DNA of 64,000 nt from Phycisphaerales bacterium (GTDB lineage Bacteria > Planctomycetota > Phycisphaerae > Tepidisphaerales > Tepidisphaeraceae). Below, one piece after another: positions 50,311 to 59,500 of this stretch. The first letter of the stretch is position 1; each line of letters starts with the position of its first letter. The translations under genes and the position numbers were made by a program. The notes beneath the pieces are model-generated. The model was not told where the DNA came from. It saw only the letters and a list, made by a program, of their open reading frames with translations, and ran no database searches. The stretch is from the NCBI GenBank assembly GCA_020847375.1, contig JADLCB010000011.1, positions 186,001 to 250,000 on the forward strand, given 5' to 3'.

Positions 50311-52005
50311 ATGGATTTAGCGCTGCTGCGGGGAGACATGCTGTTTGGCGACGGCGCATTAGGCGGTTTGCTTGCCCAGGCCGTGGAGGTTGGCGGCTAC
50401 GTCAGTATCTGGAAAAGTGTTGTGGTGGTGCTGATCCTGCTTCCGTGGGCACGACTGCTCAGTTGGGCTGACAAGGATGCGGTTCATGCTCATCTGCCGC
50501 GAATAGCGCTGAACAGCATTTTGCTGGGCGGATTGATTGTTGCGTTATTCCTTTTTTTACTTGTACCGGGCTTCTGGCTGGGCCTGCTCGTGTTGCTGGT
50601 TATCCTTGGAGGAGAAATCAGTGCCTATCTGGGTCTGCGCTCCAAGGCGGTGGGGCTGGGCGATCTCAAGAAACAATTCAATGACTGGCTCGGCGGCCTG
50701 ACCAAACGAGATGGCAAGACCGGTAGTGCAACCGCCGGCCAGGTGGCCCTGTACGACCGTAAAGGGCAGGCCATGGCGGTCCCCGAGGCCGAAGCCCCGA
50801 ATCGTCTTGCCTATGATGTCACCCAGTCGATTCTGACCGGCGCACTGCAGAAAAACGCCGAACAGATTGACTGTGTGCCTGAGCGCGATGCAGCCGCGGT
50901 GAAATACTATGTCGATGGTGTCGGATACACATCAGCGTCGATCTCCAAGCAGGAGCTGGCGCTGGCGACGGAATATCTCAAGCTGGCTGCCGGTTTGGAT
51001 TTTGCCGAGCGACGCAAGCCCCAGGAGGGAACACTCAAGGCGAGTGTCGATGGTCGCAAAATCGAGTTGACACTGCAGACCGCTGGCAGTGCTTCGGGTG
51101 AAGTCATACGGCTACTGGCCGATGTGAAGAAATTGCATCAGCAGCGACTTGGTGATCTGGGACTGACCTCCGATCAACTGCAAGCGCTGACGACGACGGT
51201 GCAGGAACCGGGCGGCGTGGTGATCGTCAGTGCTCCCAAGGATCATGGGCTGACAACCATGTTCTACGCCATTCTGCGGGAGCATGATGCGTTCCTGACC
51301 CACATTCAGACGCTGGAACACAGCCCTGATCAAGACCTGGAAGGCATTACCCAGAATAAATTGCCACACGGGACCAACCCATCCGAGGAAACCCGTCAGA
51401 CGGAGTGGGTCATCAGTCAGGAAGTGGATGTGCTGGGCATATCCAGAGTGGAGGCGACCGAAACGGCGCAAGCGCTGGCCAAATATGCCGGTGGTCGAAC
51501 CAATAAGCGTGTCTATGTGGGCATGCGCGCCTCGAGTACGTTTGAGGCAATCGCCCGCTGGCGCAAGCTGGTTGGGGATGACAAGCTGGCGATGGCCAGC
51601 TTGCGCATGGTGATCAATGGGCGGGTGCTGCGCAAATTGTGCAGCGCCTGCAAGGTTCCGTTTACGCCCGATGCGAGCATGTTGCGCAAATTGAATCTCA
51701 ATAGTGAAGTCAGCCAGCTCTATCAGGCGCGCAGCGAGCCGTTGCGTAATGAAAAAGGCGAGCCGATTCCCTGCAACTTCTGCCATGATCTGAGATACAA
51801 AGGCAGGGTGGGTTTTTATGAGTTGCTGACCGTCAATGATCGTATCCGTGAAGTGATTCTCACGGGCGGATCAAACGAGCAGCTCAAGGCGGCGTTCCGC
51901 AAACAGCGAGGCCAGTACCTGCAGGAATCGGCCCTGAAGCTGGTTGAAGCCGGCGAGACGAGCATTCAGGAAGTCCTGCGCGTGCTTAAACCGGTTGGTG
52001 GTTGA
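50311..52005 (+). CDS. Membrane-anchored GspE/PilB-like protein with degenerate catalytic boxes
   Basis: A 564-residue protein with about three N-terminal membrane helices (ILLGGLIVALFLFLLVPGFW and neighbours, residues ~30-105), then a GspE/PilB N2-like part and a RecA-like domain. Walker A, normally GPTGSGKTT, is SAPKDHGLTT (307-316, Lys missing). The Asp box (TIEDPVE-type) reads QTLEHSPD; Walker B and GEIRD read VDVLGISRVEATETAQ; the His box reads YVGMRASSTFEA. The metal-binding cysteines of GspE remain: C444, C447, C488, C491. Fold kept and catalysis apparently lost. A clear AAGGAG precedes ATG 50311. It may be a structural or regulatory relative of type II/IV secretion ATPases. It is followed by a CvpA-like gene. 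Confidence 0.8.
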   Translation: MDLALLRGDMLFGDGALGGLLAQAVEVGGYVSIWKSVVVVLILLPWARLLSWADKDAVHAHLPRIALNSILLGGLIVALFLFLLVPGFWLGLLVLLVILGGEISAYLGLRSKAVGLGDLKKQFNDWLGGLTKRDGKTGSATAGQVALYDRKGQAMAVPEAEAPNRLAYDVTQSILTGALQKNAEQIDCVPERDAAAVKYYVDGVGYTSASISKQELALATEYLKLAAGLDFAERRKPQEGTLKASVDGRKIELTLQTAGSASGEVIRLLADVKKLHQQRLGDLGLTSDQLQALTTTVQEPGGVVIVSAPKDHGLTTMFYAILREHDAFLTHIQTLEHSPDQDLEGITQNKLPHGTNPSEETRQTEWVISQEVDVLGISRVEATETAQALAKYAGGRTNKRVYVGMRASSTFEAIARWRKLVGDDKLAMASLRMVINGRVLRKLCSACKVPFTPDASMLRKLNLNSEVSQLYQARSEPLRNEKGEPIPCNFCHDLRYKGRVGFYELLTVNDRIREVILTGGSNEQLKAAFRKQRGQYLQESALKLVEAGETSIQEVLRVLKPVGG

Positions 52006-52137
52006 TCGGAGTGTCGCACCGCCAAGGCCTCGACACGCATCAACCCTGTGGCAGATGCGATTTTTTGGCTGTTGATGTTCCTGAAATCTGAGACATCGGC
52101 TTCCGGTCAGAGTTAATTTCGACTATCGGTGAACTTC

Positions 52138-53409
52138 ATGATCTTTTCCGTCATCATCCTCATTCTGGTCGCCGCGATTGCTTTCTTTCATTATGTGCAG
52201 GGGCTGTTCAGCGCGACGATCTCTGCGGCGCTGATCGTTTTATCCTCCCTGCTGGCTTTGTCGTACGCTGAACCGCTGGTTCAGTCCTATTTTGCCACCG
52301 GCCGGTTTGTGGATTATGCCTACGCGGTGGTGCTGGTTGCGCTGTTCGCTGCCATCTACATCGTGCTGCGGATTATTTTTGACCAAGTGATCCCAGGAAA
52401 TGTTCGCGTGCCGGTTTTAATGGATAAAATCGGTGCTGCGGCCATGGGAATTGTCGCGGGTATTTTTGGTACAGGTGTTTTCGCCATTGCCGCCGAGTCG
52501 TTGCCATTTGATGTTTCGTTCGGCATGTACTCGCTTTTTCCGATTGCCGAAACTGATCGCACAGCGCCGGTCCATGTTCCTGGTGCGTCGCGAAACGTTG
52601 ATGCCGTGATGGGCACGGAACTGGGCGTGTCGAGTCTGGAGCAGGTTGATCAGCGCAGCGCGACCATAATACCGGTGGCAGACGCGTTGCTTGGTTTGGC
52701 TGAGCATGTCAGCGACGGTGGATCGCTGGCGGGCGAGCGGGCGCTGGAATCGGTTCACCCCGATCTGCTGCAGGAGCTGTTCGGTCAGCGGCTGGGGCAA
52801 CCCGTCGGTGATAAGCGCGTGACCCCAGCGGAGGATATTACCGTTCAGGATGTTTTTGTCCTCAGCGAGAAAGCCACCTTCCGGCAATTTTCCAGTGAAT
52901 TACCAACCGTACGCAAGGAAGAACAATCCGAGCGCGTGGCAGCCAGCCGAAAACGGTTCGTTGTAGTGCGTGTCAGTGTCAATGATAACGCCGCCGGAGC
53001 CGGTGGCTTCTTCCGTTTCAGTACCGGAGCGGTGGAACTGGTGGCCGGAACCGGTGCTGAAGGTGAATCGCGCCAGTGGAAAGACTATTTCCCCATCGGC
53101 ACGCTGGATGGCGGGCATATTTTATTTGTCAGCCATCCGGATGATCCGCTGTTTCTCAAACCCTCCGGCGGGAACAATATGATTGATTTTGTCTTTGAGG
53201 TTCCCTCCGAAGCGGTGTTGATCGAAGCGACGCCGGCAGAACCGTCCAAGGTGCGTCAGGGGACGCAAATTGTGATCAAGCGCTTGGCGCGCCTGGATTT
53301 GTCAGGCCGGGAAATCAAAACGACGATTACATCCAACGCCAAGGTTGATGTATTGCGCAAACCGGGTGTCCTGGAAGCAGCAGGTTTGGCTGCTCCGGTC
53401 CAGCAGTAG
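52138..53409 (+). CDS. CvpA-family-like membrane protein with large C-terminal domain
   Basis: A 423-residue protein. The first ~130 residues form four hydrophobic helices of the CvpA type (FSVIILILVAAIAFFHYVQGLFSATISAALIVLSSLLALSYAEPLV, VDYAYAVVLVALFAAIYIVLRIIFDQVIP, MGIVAGIFGTGVFAIAAESLP). The remaining ~290 residues are soluble, beta-rich, on the outer side, and unlike known domains. CvpA proteins are inner-membrane proteins needed for colicin V production or envelope tolerance. GTG 52129 is an alternative start. It lies 132 bases after the GspE-like gene; both are probably linked. Confidence 0.75.
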   Translation: MIFSVIILILVAAIAFFHYVQGLFSATISAALIVLSSLLALSYAEPLVQSYFATGRFVDYAYAVVLVALFAAIYIVLRIIFDQVIPGNVRVPVLMDKIGAAAMGIVAGIFGTGVFAIAAESLPFDVSFGMYSLFPIAETDRTAPVHVPGASRNVDAVMGTELGVSSLEQVDQRSATIIPVADALLGLAEHVSDGGSLAGERALESVHPDLLQELFGQRLGQPVGDKRVTPAEDITVQDVFVLSEKATFRQFSSELPTVRKEEQSERVAASRKRFVVVRVSVNDNAAGAGGFFRFSTGAVELVAGTGAEGESRQWKDYFPIGTLDGGHILFVSHPDDPLFLKPSGGNNMIDFVFEVPSEAVLIEATPAEPSKVRQGTQIVIKRLARLDLSGREIKTTITSNAKVDVLRKPGVLEAAGLAAPVQQ

Positions 53410-53517
53410 CAGTCCATGGCGGAACGGTTCAGGCAAGACCGGGCTGACCAATCAGCGTATAGTATTACCTGCACGGTTCAGCGCGCTTGAAAAGCGGCGG
53501 ACTTGGCTTTTAGATTG

Positions 53518-53838
53518 ATGCAAATGTCTGATGAACGACTTAACAAATTGACCGCGATGTTGAGCAAACAGCCACAGGATACATTCCTGCTGTATGGTAT
53601 TGCTTTGGAGCATCGCAAAGCAGGACGAACGGCGCAAGCGATTGAATTTCTGGATCAAGTCATCGCTTTGGATGAGGATTATTGCTACGCCTATTACCAA
53701 AAAGGGCAGATATTTGAAGAAAACGATGATCCTGAACCTGCCCGGCAAGCCTATCAGCGGGGGTTGCAGGCCGCTCAGAAAAAAGGGGACAGCCACGCCA
53801 GTTTTGAGCTGCAGACCGCGCTGGATCTATTGGTTTGA
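53518..53838 (+). CDS. Small TPR-like protein
   Basis: A 106-residue helical protein with two to three tetratricopeptide-like repeats (LLYGIALEHRKAGRTAQAIEFLDQVIAL and YAYYQKGQIFEENDDPEPARQAYQRGLQAAQ). TPR units scaffold protein-protein contacts. There is no signal peptide. It is 108 bases after the CvpA-like gene, completing a three-gene run with the GspE-like and CvpA-like genes. ATG 53524 would be equally suitable. Confidence 0.8.
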   Translation: MQMSDERLNKLTAMLSKQPQDTFLLYGIALEHRKAGRTAQAIEFLDQVIALDEDYCYAYYQKGQIFEENDDPEPARQAYQRGLQAAQKKGDSHASFELQTALDLLV

Positions 53839-53956
53839 GAACCTAAAGCTCGCTCGCATCGTATAATAATTTAGTTTGCTTTGTCGCAGTTGCTGAGGAG
53901 ATGATGATTTTGACGATAGTTCAGCAGCTGGTAATGACTTGAGTAGTGAATAAATC

Positions 53957-54889
53957 GTGACAGAAACAATTATCAGCCTGCTGAAAAATCCTGATTGGCG
54001 CAAGCAGTATCGCTTGCGCCGATCCATCTGGAACGGCATGGCGCGCCTGGGGCTGACCGGCACCCACGCGCTGCCGGTGTTTCGCCGTTGGATCGATATT
54101 CAGCGGCAGTCCATGCCACTGGCCGGACTTGATCCAGCCTTTGATGGTCTGAAACTCGTTCAGATTTCTGATCTTCACTACAGCCCGGTCGTCTGGCGTC
54201 GCTATCTGGCGCAGTTCATCCGTTTTATCAATGAGTTGGAACCCGATCTCGTCGTTATCACCGGCGATCTGATCACCGGCGGTTATCGTTACGCCAGCCG
54301 CATTGCAACCATTCTTTCGCATATTCAGGCGCGTCAGGGCGTTATCTGCACCTTTGGCAACCATGACTACAGCGTTTACGGTCGCAATGGTCGCCGTGAA
54401 GGTGAACGTAGGGCGGATTACCTGGAAGAGTCGTTGCGCGATCGTGGGTTAACGGTATTGCGCAATCAGGCGTATGCGTGGCAGCCGCCGACAGCGCGCC
54501 AGCCGGTCATGCTGGTCGGGCTGGATGATGAATGGTCTGGTCATATTGACCCGCAGCAGGCATGGAATGGCGTTGATCACCAATCGCCGATCATCTGCCT
54601 GAATCACAATCCGGTCAATACGATGGAGTTGATGGATTATCCTTGGCAGTGGATGCTGGCCGGACATACGCACGGGCGTCAGGTGGCGTCCAGTCCGATC
54701 GGCAGGCGGTTGTATCCCAACCGGTTCCGCCATTTTGTTCAAGGCTATTACGCGGTTAACGGACGACACCTGTATGTCAATCGCGGTTTGAGTTACGGCC
54801 AGCGTGTCATGGACTGGTGCCGACCGGAAATTACGGTTTTCCGGCTGTCAGCCGCCGCGGCAAATTCGCAGAAACACCTGAATAATTGA
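53957..54889 (+). CDS. Metallophosphoesterase (calcineurin-like)
   Basis: A 310-residue calcineurin-like phosphoesterase that starts at GTG 53957. The di-metal site motifs are LKLVQISDLHYSP, DLVVITGDLIT, TFGNHDY, ICLNHNP and LAGHTHGRQV. There is no membrane anchor, unlike YkuE/LpxG-type homologues, although an Arg/Trp-rich N-terminus (RKQYRLRRSIWNGMARL) may associate with the membrane. Substrate is unknown; lipid A precursor or phosphoesters are possible. It precedes pyrR on the same strand. Confidence 0.92.
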   Translation: MTETIISLLKNPDWRKQYRLRRSIWNGMARLGLTGTHALPVFRRWIDIQRQSMPLAGLDPAFDGLKLVQISDLHYSPVVWRRYLAQFIRFINELEPDLVVITGDLITGGYRYASRIATILSHIQARQGVICTFGNHDYSVYGRNGRREGERRADYLEESLRDRGLTVLRNQAYAWQPPTARQPVMLVGLDDEWSGHIDPQQAWNGVDHQSPIICLNHNPVNTMELMDYPWQWMLAGHTHGRQVASSPIGRRLYPNRFRHFVQGYYAVNGRHLYVNRGLSYGQRVMDWCRPEITVFRLSAAAANSQKHLNN

Positions 54890-54979
54890 TCAAATCACGC
54901 GGCTGGCGGTTCTGGTCGCATCCGTAAGCACAGCGCCCTCCTCTTCCCTTCATCGCGGTTTTGTCATACCTTGGGCGCA

Positions 54980-55513
54980 ATGTTCAGGGAGTATGATCAG
55001 GCTCAGTTCAAGACCATTTACGACCAATGGCGCGAGCGTATTTGCGCTGATTTCTCACCCCATCAGCCAATCAACATCATCGGTATCCGATCGCGCGGTC
55101 AGACACTGGCGCAACGATTGATGCAATCCATGACAGCCCATGGATTTAAGCATATCGGTCAGGGTGTTCTGGATATAACCCTTTACCGTGACGACTTGTC
55201 GGAAATTGGCCCCAGGCCGCTGGTGCGTCCCAGTGAAATCAATCTGCAACTGGATGGTGTACCGGTGCTGCTGGTGGATGATGTGTTGTTCACCGGGCGC
55301 AGCGTGCGTGCGGGTCTTGATGCATTGACGGATTTTGGCCGTCCCAGCGTCATTAAACTGGCGGTGCTGGTGGATCGCGGCGGACGCGAGCTGCCCATCC
55401 AGGCTGATTATGTCGGGCTGACCCTTAGGGACGTGCCCAATAGTCATCGGGTGAATGTATTGTTGACTGAGAACGACGGACGCGATGCAATTACTGTCGA
55501 TCCGCGACCGTAG
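54980..55513 (+). CDS. pyrR: PyrR bifunctional regulator / uracil phosphoribosyltransferase
   Basis: A 177-residue type I phosphoribosyltransferase of the PyrR family. The PRPP-binding loop is VLLVDDVLFTGRSVRAGLDAL, with INIIGIRSRGQTLAQRL upstream and LAVLVDRGGRELPIQADYVG downstream. In Gram-positives PyrR binds pyr mRNA leaders as an attenuator; here no obvious PyrR loop was identified in the 90 bases upstream. ATG 54980 is preferred over TTG 54971. It lies 46 bases before pyrB and is surely cotranscribed. Confidence 0.92.
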   Translation: MFREYDQAQFKTIYDQWRERICADFSPHQPINIIGIRSRGQTLAQRLMQSMTAHGFKHIGQGVLDITLYRDDLSEIGPRPLVRPSEINLQLDGVPVLLVDDVLFTGRSVRAGLDALTDFGRPSVIKLAVLVDRGGRELPIQADYVGLTLRDVPNSHRVNVLLTENDGRDAITVDPRP

Positions 55514-55558
55514 TGGCAGCGCTTTGTTCATCAGCGGACGGTCGGACTTGCATCTGAA

Positions 55559-56512
55559 ATGTCGATAAAGCAAACCATGTCCACCAACACACCACTTTGG
55601 ACGCGCAATCACCTGCTGGGGCTGCAAAGTCTGAGCAGTCAGGAAATCAACTTCATTCTCGATACGGCGGCATCGTTCAAGGAAGTATCAACCCGCAGCA
55701 TCAAGAAAGTGCCGGCGCTGCGCGGCAAGGTGGTTGTCAACGCCTTCTGGGAAGATTCCACCCGCACGCGCACCAGTTTTCAATTGGCTGCTCAGCGACT
55801 CAGTGCCGATGTGATCGACTTTTCCGAAAAGGGCAGCAGTGTCAGCAAAGGCGAAACCCTGATCGATACCGCCCGGAACATTGAAGCAATGGGGGTTGAT
55901 GTGATCGTGGTGCGCCATCGGGCGGCGGGAGCGGCCGAAATGCTGGCCAGAACGCTCAAGTGCAGCGTGGTTAATGCCGGCGATGGTGCGCATGAGCATC
56001 CGACCCAGGGTTTGCTTGACCTGTACACGATCCGCGAGCGTTTCGGCCGGATCGAGGGATTGAAAGTGGCGATTGTTGGCGACATTTCCAACAGCCGTGT
56101 CGCCCGTTCCAACCTGTGGGGCTTGAGCAAATTGGGAGCCGAAGTCTATCTGATTGGCCCAACAACGCTGTGCCCCCGCGCATTTGAAAAATATGGCGCC
56201 AAAGTCGTGCATGATTTTGATTCGGTCATCGGACAGGTGGATGTGATCAATATGCTGCGCGTGCAGTTCGAGCGCATTCAGTCCAGCCAGTTTCCCTCCG
56301 TGCGCGAATTCTCCCAGATGTATGGCTTGACGTGGGATCGGTTTCAGCGGTGCAAGAAGGATGTCTTTATCATGCACCCCGGGCCGATGAACCGGGGGAT
56401 CGAAATCCAGAGTGAAATCGCCGACGGCCCGCAGTCAGGCATCCTGACGCAGGTCACCAATGGGCTGGCGGTACGAATGGCGGTGCTCTACCTGGTAACT
56501 CAGGCAGCCTGA
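55559..56512 (+). CDS. pyrB: Aspartate carbamoyltransferase catalytic subunit
   Basis: A 317-residue ATCase catalytic chain. Carbamoyl-phosphate-binding EDSTRTRTSFQLA near residue 65, the 80s-loop-type SSVSKGETLIDTARN, VRHRAAGAAEML, HPTQGLLDLYTIRE and the C-terminal MHPGPMNRGIEI are present. It condenses carbamoyl phosphate with aspartate in de novo pyrimidine synthesis. The pyrR-pyrB order matches many bacteria; pyrC is not adjacent. Convergent with argG. Confidence 0.96.
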   Translation: MSIKQTMSTNTPLWTRNHLLGLQSLSSQEINFILDTAASFKEVSTRSIKKVPALRGKVVVNAFWEDSTRTRTSFQLAAQRLSADVIDFSEKGSSVSKGETLIDTARNIEAMGVDVIVVRHRAAGAAEMLARTLKCSVVNAGDGAHEHPTQGLLDLYTIRERFGRIEGLKVAIVGDISNSRVARSNLWGLSKLGAEVYLIGPTTLCPRAFEKYGAKVVHDFDSVIGQVDVINMLRVQFERIQSSQFPSVREFSQMYGLTWDRFQRCKKDVFIMHPGPMNRGIEIQSEIADGPQSGILTQVTNGLAVRMAVLYLVTQAA

Positions 56513-56556
56513 AGGCGGTGGCATCGTCCGTAGGCTGCGCAAGTGCCGCAGGTGTG

Positions 56557-57780
56557 CTACCGGCGGCGATGGGCTTCGTTGGCCACTTTCATCGGCAACC
56601 CGAAAAGATCGATAAAACCACGAGCCGCCGTCACGTCGTAACCTTCCATGCTGAAGCTGGCCAGTTGCGGATCGTACAGGCTGTGCGGCGATGAAGCGCC
56701 AACCTGCATTGCCCGTCCCTTGAATAGACGCACCTTGGCCGTCCCTGTTACCGTGGCGTTGGTATGATCCATAAACGTCTGCAGGGCGATGCGCAGCGGA
56801 TGGAACCACTGACCGTAGTAGACCAGTTCCGCGTAACGCAGCGCTACCTGCTGCTTGTAGTGCAGCGTATCACGCTCGATACAGATTTGCTCCAGGGCTT
56901 TGTGAGCCTCGTAAAGAATTGTGCCACCGGGTGTTTCATAAACGCCGCGACTCTTCATGCCAACCAGGCGATTTTCCGTCAGCACGGTAATTCCCACGCC
57001 GTGGCGACCGCCGATTTCGTTTAGGGCCGCGATCAGATCATGGCCCGCCATTTTCTTCCCATTGACCGCAACGGGGTTGCCCGCCACAAAATCAATGCTG
57101 ACAATTTCCGGCTGATCAGGCCCTTTTTCCGGCGGGGCGGTCATGGTCAGACAGGCTGACCAGTTTGGTTCGCTGTCGGGATGTTCAATCTCCGCTCCTT
57201 CGTGGCTGATGTGCCAAAGATTGCGATCCTGGCTGTAGATTTTCTTTTTGCTGACCGGAATCGGGATTCCATGCTTTTCGGCGTAGTCAACTGCAGTTTC
57301 ACGATCGCGCAATTCAAACTGGGTGTCTTTCCACGGGGAGATAATTTGCAGATCAGGTCCCAGTGCCATGTACGTCAGCTCAAATCGCACCTGGTCATTT
57401 CCCTTGCCCGTCGCGCCGTGGCCGACAGCATCAGCCTTGGTCTGCCGGGCAACTTCGACCTGCTTGGCGGCAATCAGCGGACGGGCAATGCTCGTGCCCA
57501 GCAGATAATCCTGTTCGTAAACCGCATGTGCCCGCAGCATTGCAAAACAGTACTGTTCTGCGAACTCCTTGCGCAAATCCATGACCACAACTTCATCAGC
57601 ACCGCTTTTGCGCGCCTTGTCTTCAATGCCCTTCAGCTCTGAACCCTGACCCAGTTCCGCCGCAAAAGCCACGAGCTTGACACCGGGGTAGCGCTGTTTC
57701 AACCAGGGCAGAATGACCGACGTATCCAGCCCGCCGGAATAAGCCAGCACAATTTTCTTCGGCACACGATTTTGAGACAT
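56557..57780 (-). CDS. argG: Argininosuccinate synthase
   Basis: A 407-residue ArgG of the N-type ATP pyrophosphatase superfamily. The PP-loop is IVLAYSGGLDTSVILPWLK near residue 15, followed by DLRKEFAEQY, GHGATGKGNDQVRFE and the C-terminal TGTAKVRLFKGRA. It joins citrulline and aspartate with ATP to give argininosuccinate. The frame extends in-frame to 57912, but ATG 57780 has GGAG nearby upstream and begins at the usual MSQNRVPKKIVLAYSGG. Other arginine genes are not in the window. Confidence 0.96.
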   Translation of the reverse strand: MSQNRVPKKIVLAYSGGLDTSVILPWLKQRYPGVKLVAFAAELGQGSELKGIEDKARKSGADEVVVMDLRKEFAEQYCFAMLRAHAVYEQDYLLGTSIARPLIAAKQVEVARQTKADAVGHGATGKGNDQVRFELTYMALGPDLQIISPWKDTQFELRDRETAVDYAEKHGIPIPVSKKKIYSQDRNLWHISHEGAEIEHPDSEPNWSACLTMTAPPEKGPDQPEIVSIDFVAGNPVAVNGKKMAGHDLIAALNEIGGRHGVGITVLTENRLVGMKSRGVYETPGGTILYEAHKALEQICIERDTLHYKQQVALRYAELVYYGQWFHPLRIALQTFMDHTNATVTGTAKVRLFKGRAMQVGASSPHSLYDPQLASFSMEGYDVTAARGFIDLFGLPMKVANEAHRRR

Positions 57781-57917
57781 AGCTGCTCCACGATTCAGTT
57801 GATTTATCGTTACGGATTCTCGAAAGGGGGAAGTATAGTCAGTTTGCGTTAAAGCGGTAGGGGACGGCAACGCACGGACCGGCAGTAAGGGGATGGTGAT
57901 CGAACAATCCATAATTT

Positions 57918-58460
57918 ATGGCCGGAGATGAAAATCAGATGACGACGATGCCTCTGCGTGGTAGTCTGATACAGTTTATGGAAAGTATTCTTCCCCCCGA
58001 AACGCTGGATGGTGCTGGATTTGAGCTGACGCGCGTTCGTCAATACACCATATTTCTGGAAAACAAGGTGGGGCGGTTACAGTCGCTGGTGCGCTCGCTG
58101 GAACAGGGCGTGGGCAAAATCGTTGCGCTGTCGATCGAGGAATCCGGGGACACAGCCCTTGTGCGTTTGATTGCAGCCCACAGCGAGTTTGGCCGGGAAT
58201 TACTGCGAACCGCAGGCTTCAGCTTCAGTGAAACGGAGCTGCTGGCAGTGAAACTACCGACCGGTGCCCGTCAACCACTGGTGCGAATCTGCTCGGTGCT
58301 GCTGGCTGCGGAAATCAATATCCATTACGCCTATCCGTTGCTGCAAAGTCCCAAGGGTTCGTGCATGGCGCTGTATGTTGATGATCCCACTCTGGCGGCG
58401 CAGCTATTGATCAAAAAAGGGTTCACGCTGATTGGCGAAAGTGACTTGCAGAAATGGTAA
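57918..58460 (+). CDS. Double ACT-domain protein
   Basis: A 180-residue protein with two ACT-like domains: TIFLENKVGRLQSLVRSLEQGVGKIVALSIEESGDTALVRLIAA (first) and ICSVLLAAEINIHYAYPLLQSPKGSCMALYVDD (second). ACT domains bind amino acids and regulate metabolic enzymes; stand-alone two-ACT proteins occur in planctomycetes. There is no catalytic part. It lies divergent from argG (137 bases between starts), and amino-acid binding is a plausible but unproven function. Confidence 0.8.
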   Translation: MAGDENQMTTMPLRGSLIQFMESILPPETLDGAGFELTRVRQYTIFLENKVGRLQSLVRSLEQGVGKIVALSIEESGDTALVRLIAAHSEFGRELLRTAGFSFSETELLAVKLPTGARQPLVRICSVLLAAEINIHYAYPLLQSPKGSCMALYVDDPTLAAQLLIKKGFTLIGESDLQKW

Positions 58461-58624
58461 CCGATCTTTTTTCGATGGATGAAGGCCCATGCGCACCGAA
58501 TTGACGGGTTGAGATACGACTGGGATCGGGGTGGGACAAAACGGTCTTAAACGGTTCTGCGCAATTGTTTGTCCGATAAAATCACCCTGATTTCCAAACT
58601 TCACGCCGCAAGCATCCAAGTTTT

Positions 58625-58653
58625 TTGACAAATTAAATAAATCCAGCGATAAG
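58625..58653 (+). promoter_or_regulatory. Promoter candidate before the secreted protein gene
   Basis: TTGACA at 58625-58630 (exact -35), then a 17-base spacer and GATAAG (58648-58653), a 4-of-6 match to the -10. It lies 52 bases upstream of ATG 58705 and suits that gene. Confidence 0.5.
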
Positions 58654-58704
58654 CCGAGGTTGCAGCATCTTCTGCCGATATGAATCTGTAGAGGATGTGT
58701 ACCC

Positions 58705-59307
58705 ATGCGAGCTTTTGTATTTGTATTTATCGCATTATTCGTCTTGACCACGCCCCACACCTATGGGCAGACCGCTCCAGAACCAGAAAACCCCTGGCAG
58801 CAAAGTGTGGCGGAGCTGGCTACCTCATTGACCGGTAGCACCCCGGCAGCGGTAGCTCCTATTTTGCAAAATGTTCCGTTGCGCGCTTTCAATTCATCGG
58901 ATCGCTCCAAAATTGTTGATCTCGTCGATTTGTGTTCCAGTTGCGTCGTAATCAGCGCACGCGGCTATGTCGGTTTGCCGATGCACGTGGCCGACGATAT
59001 TGCTGAGGATTTTGCGGCTTCGGATCTGCCTGAGTTTATTAAGGAGAAATTCGCCCTGCCCGATCCTGTCGCTGCCCGCAATGCGAATAAAATCGCCGAC
59101 CAATGGGTGAATGACGTTTTAATGGATGCCAAACCCGACACGGTGGGAATGATTGTCTTGTGGCGCGGCAACCAGATCCTGCCCAGTATTGATAACAGCT
59201 ATGCCCGCGATTTGATCTTCATCTTGATTGCCGGCCATGCTGCCGCCGATGGAACGTTCCAGTTCCGCCAGATTGTTTTTGGCAACCCTCTTGTTGCCGC
59301 CGAATAG
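58705..59307 (+). CDS. Secreted protein of unknown function
   Basis: A 200-residue exported protein. The signal peptide is FVFVFIALFVLTTPHTYG (cleavage near residue 22). The mature chain is compact with alternating Ala/Asp/Leu-rich helices and short strands (SCVVISARGYVGLPMHVADDIAEDFA, IVLWRGNQILPSIDNSY, LIFILIAGHAAADGTFQF). I recognise no domain. It stands alone between the ACT-domain gene and a 580-base gap. A -35/-10 pair lies in front of it. Confidence 0.7.
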   Translation: MRAFVFVFIALFVLTTPHTYGQTAPEPENPWQQSVAELATSLTGSTPAAVAPILQNVPLRAFNSSDRSKIVDLVDLCSSCVVISARGYVGLPMHVADDIAEDFAASDLPEFIKEKFALPDPVAARNANKIADQWVNDVLMDAKPDTVGMIVLWRGNQILPSIDNSYARDLIFILIAGHAAADGTFQFRQIVFGNPLVAAE

Positions 59308-59427
59308 TTTCACGGCATGACAGTCAGCCAGCAAAATCAGCCACAATCGGATACGGACATTGGGGTACTGTCACAATAGTCGTCAAAGAATCACCCTACC
59401 GGAATAACATTAGATCCGCGCAAAAAT

Positions 59428-59500
59428 GAAGCCCCCGGCAGGAGGAGGAGCCGAGAGCTTCGGAGGGATCATATGGCAGCACCTGATGCTGCATTTATTT
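59428..59500 (+). ncRNA. Candidate structured RNA or terminator pair
   Basis: Hairpin 1: GAAG (59428-59431) and CTTC (59458-59461) enclose CGGC and GCCG with a purine-rich loop AGGAGGAGGA. Hairpin 2: GCAGCA (59476-59481) and TGCTGC (59487-59492) with loop CCTGA, followed by ATTTATTT. The second half looks like a weak intrinsic terminator, the first is exposed G/A-rich. A small RNA ending at 59500, or the 3' end of the preceding gene, both fit. Confidence 0.4.
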
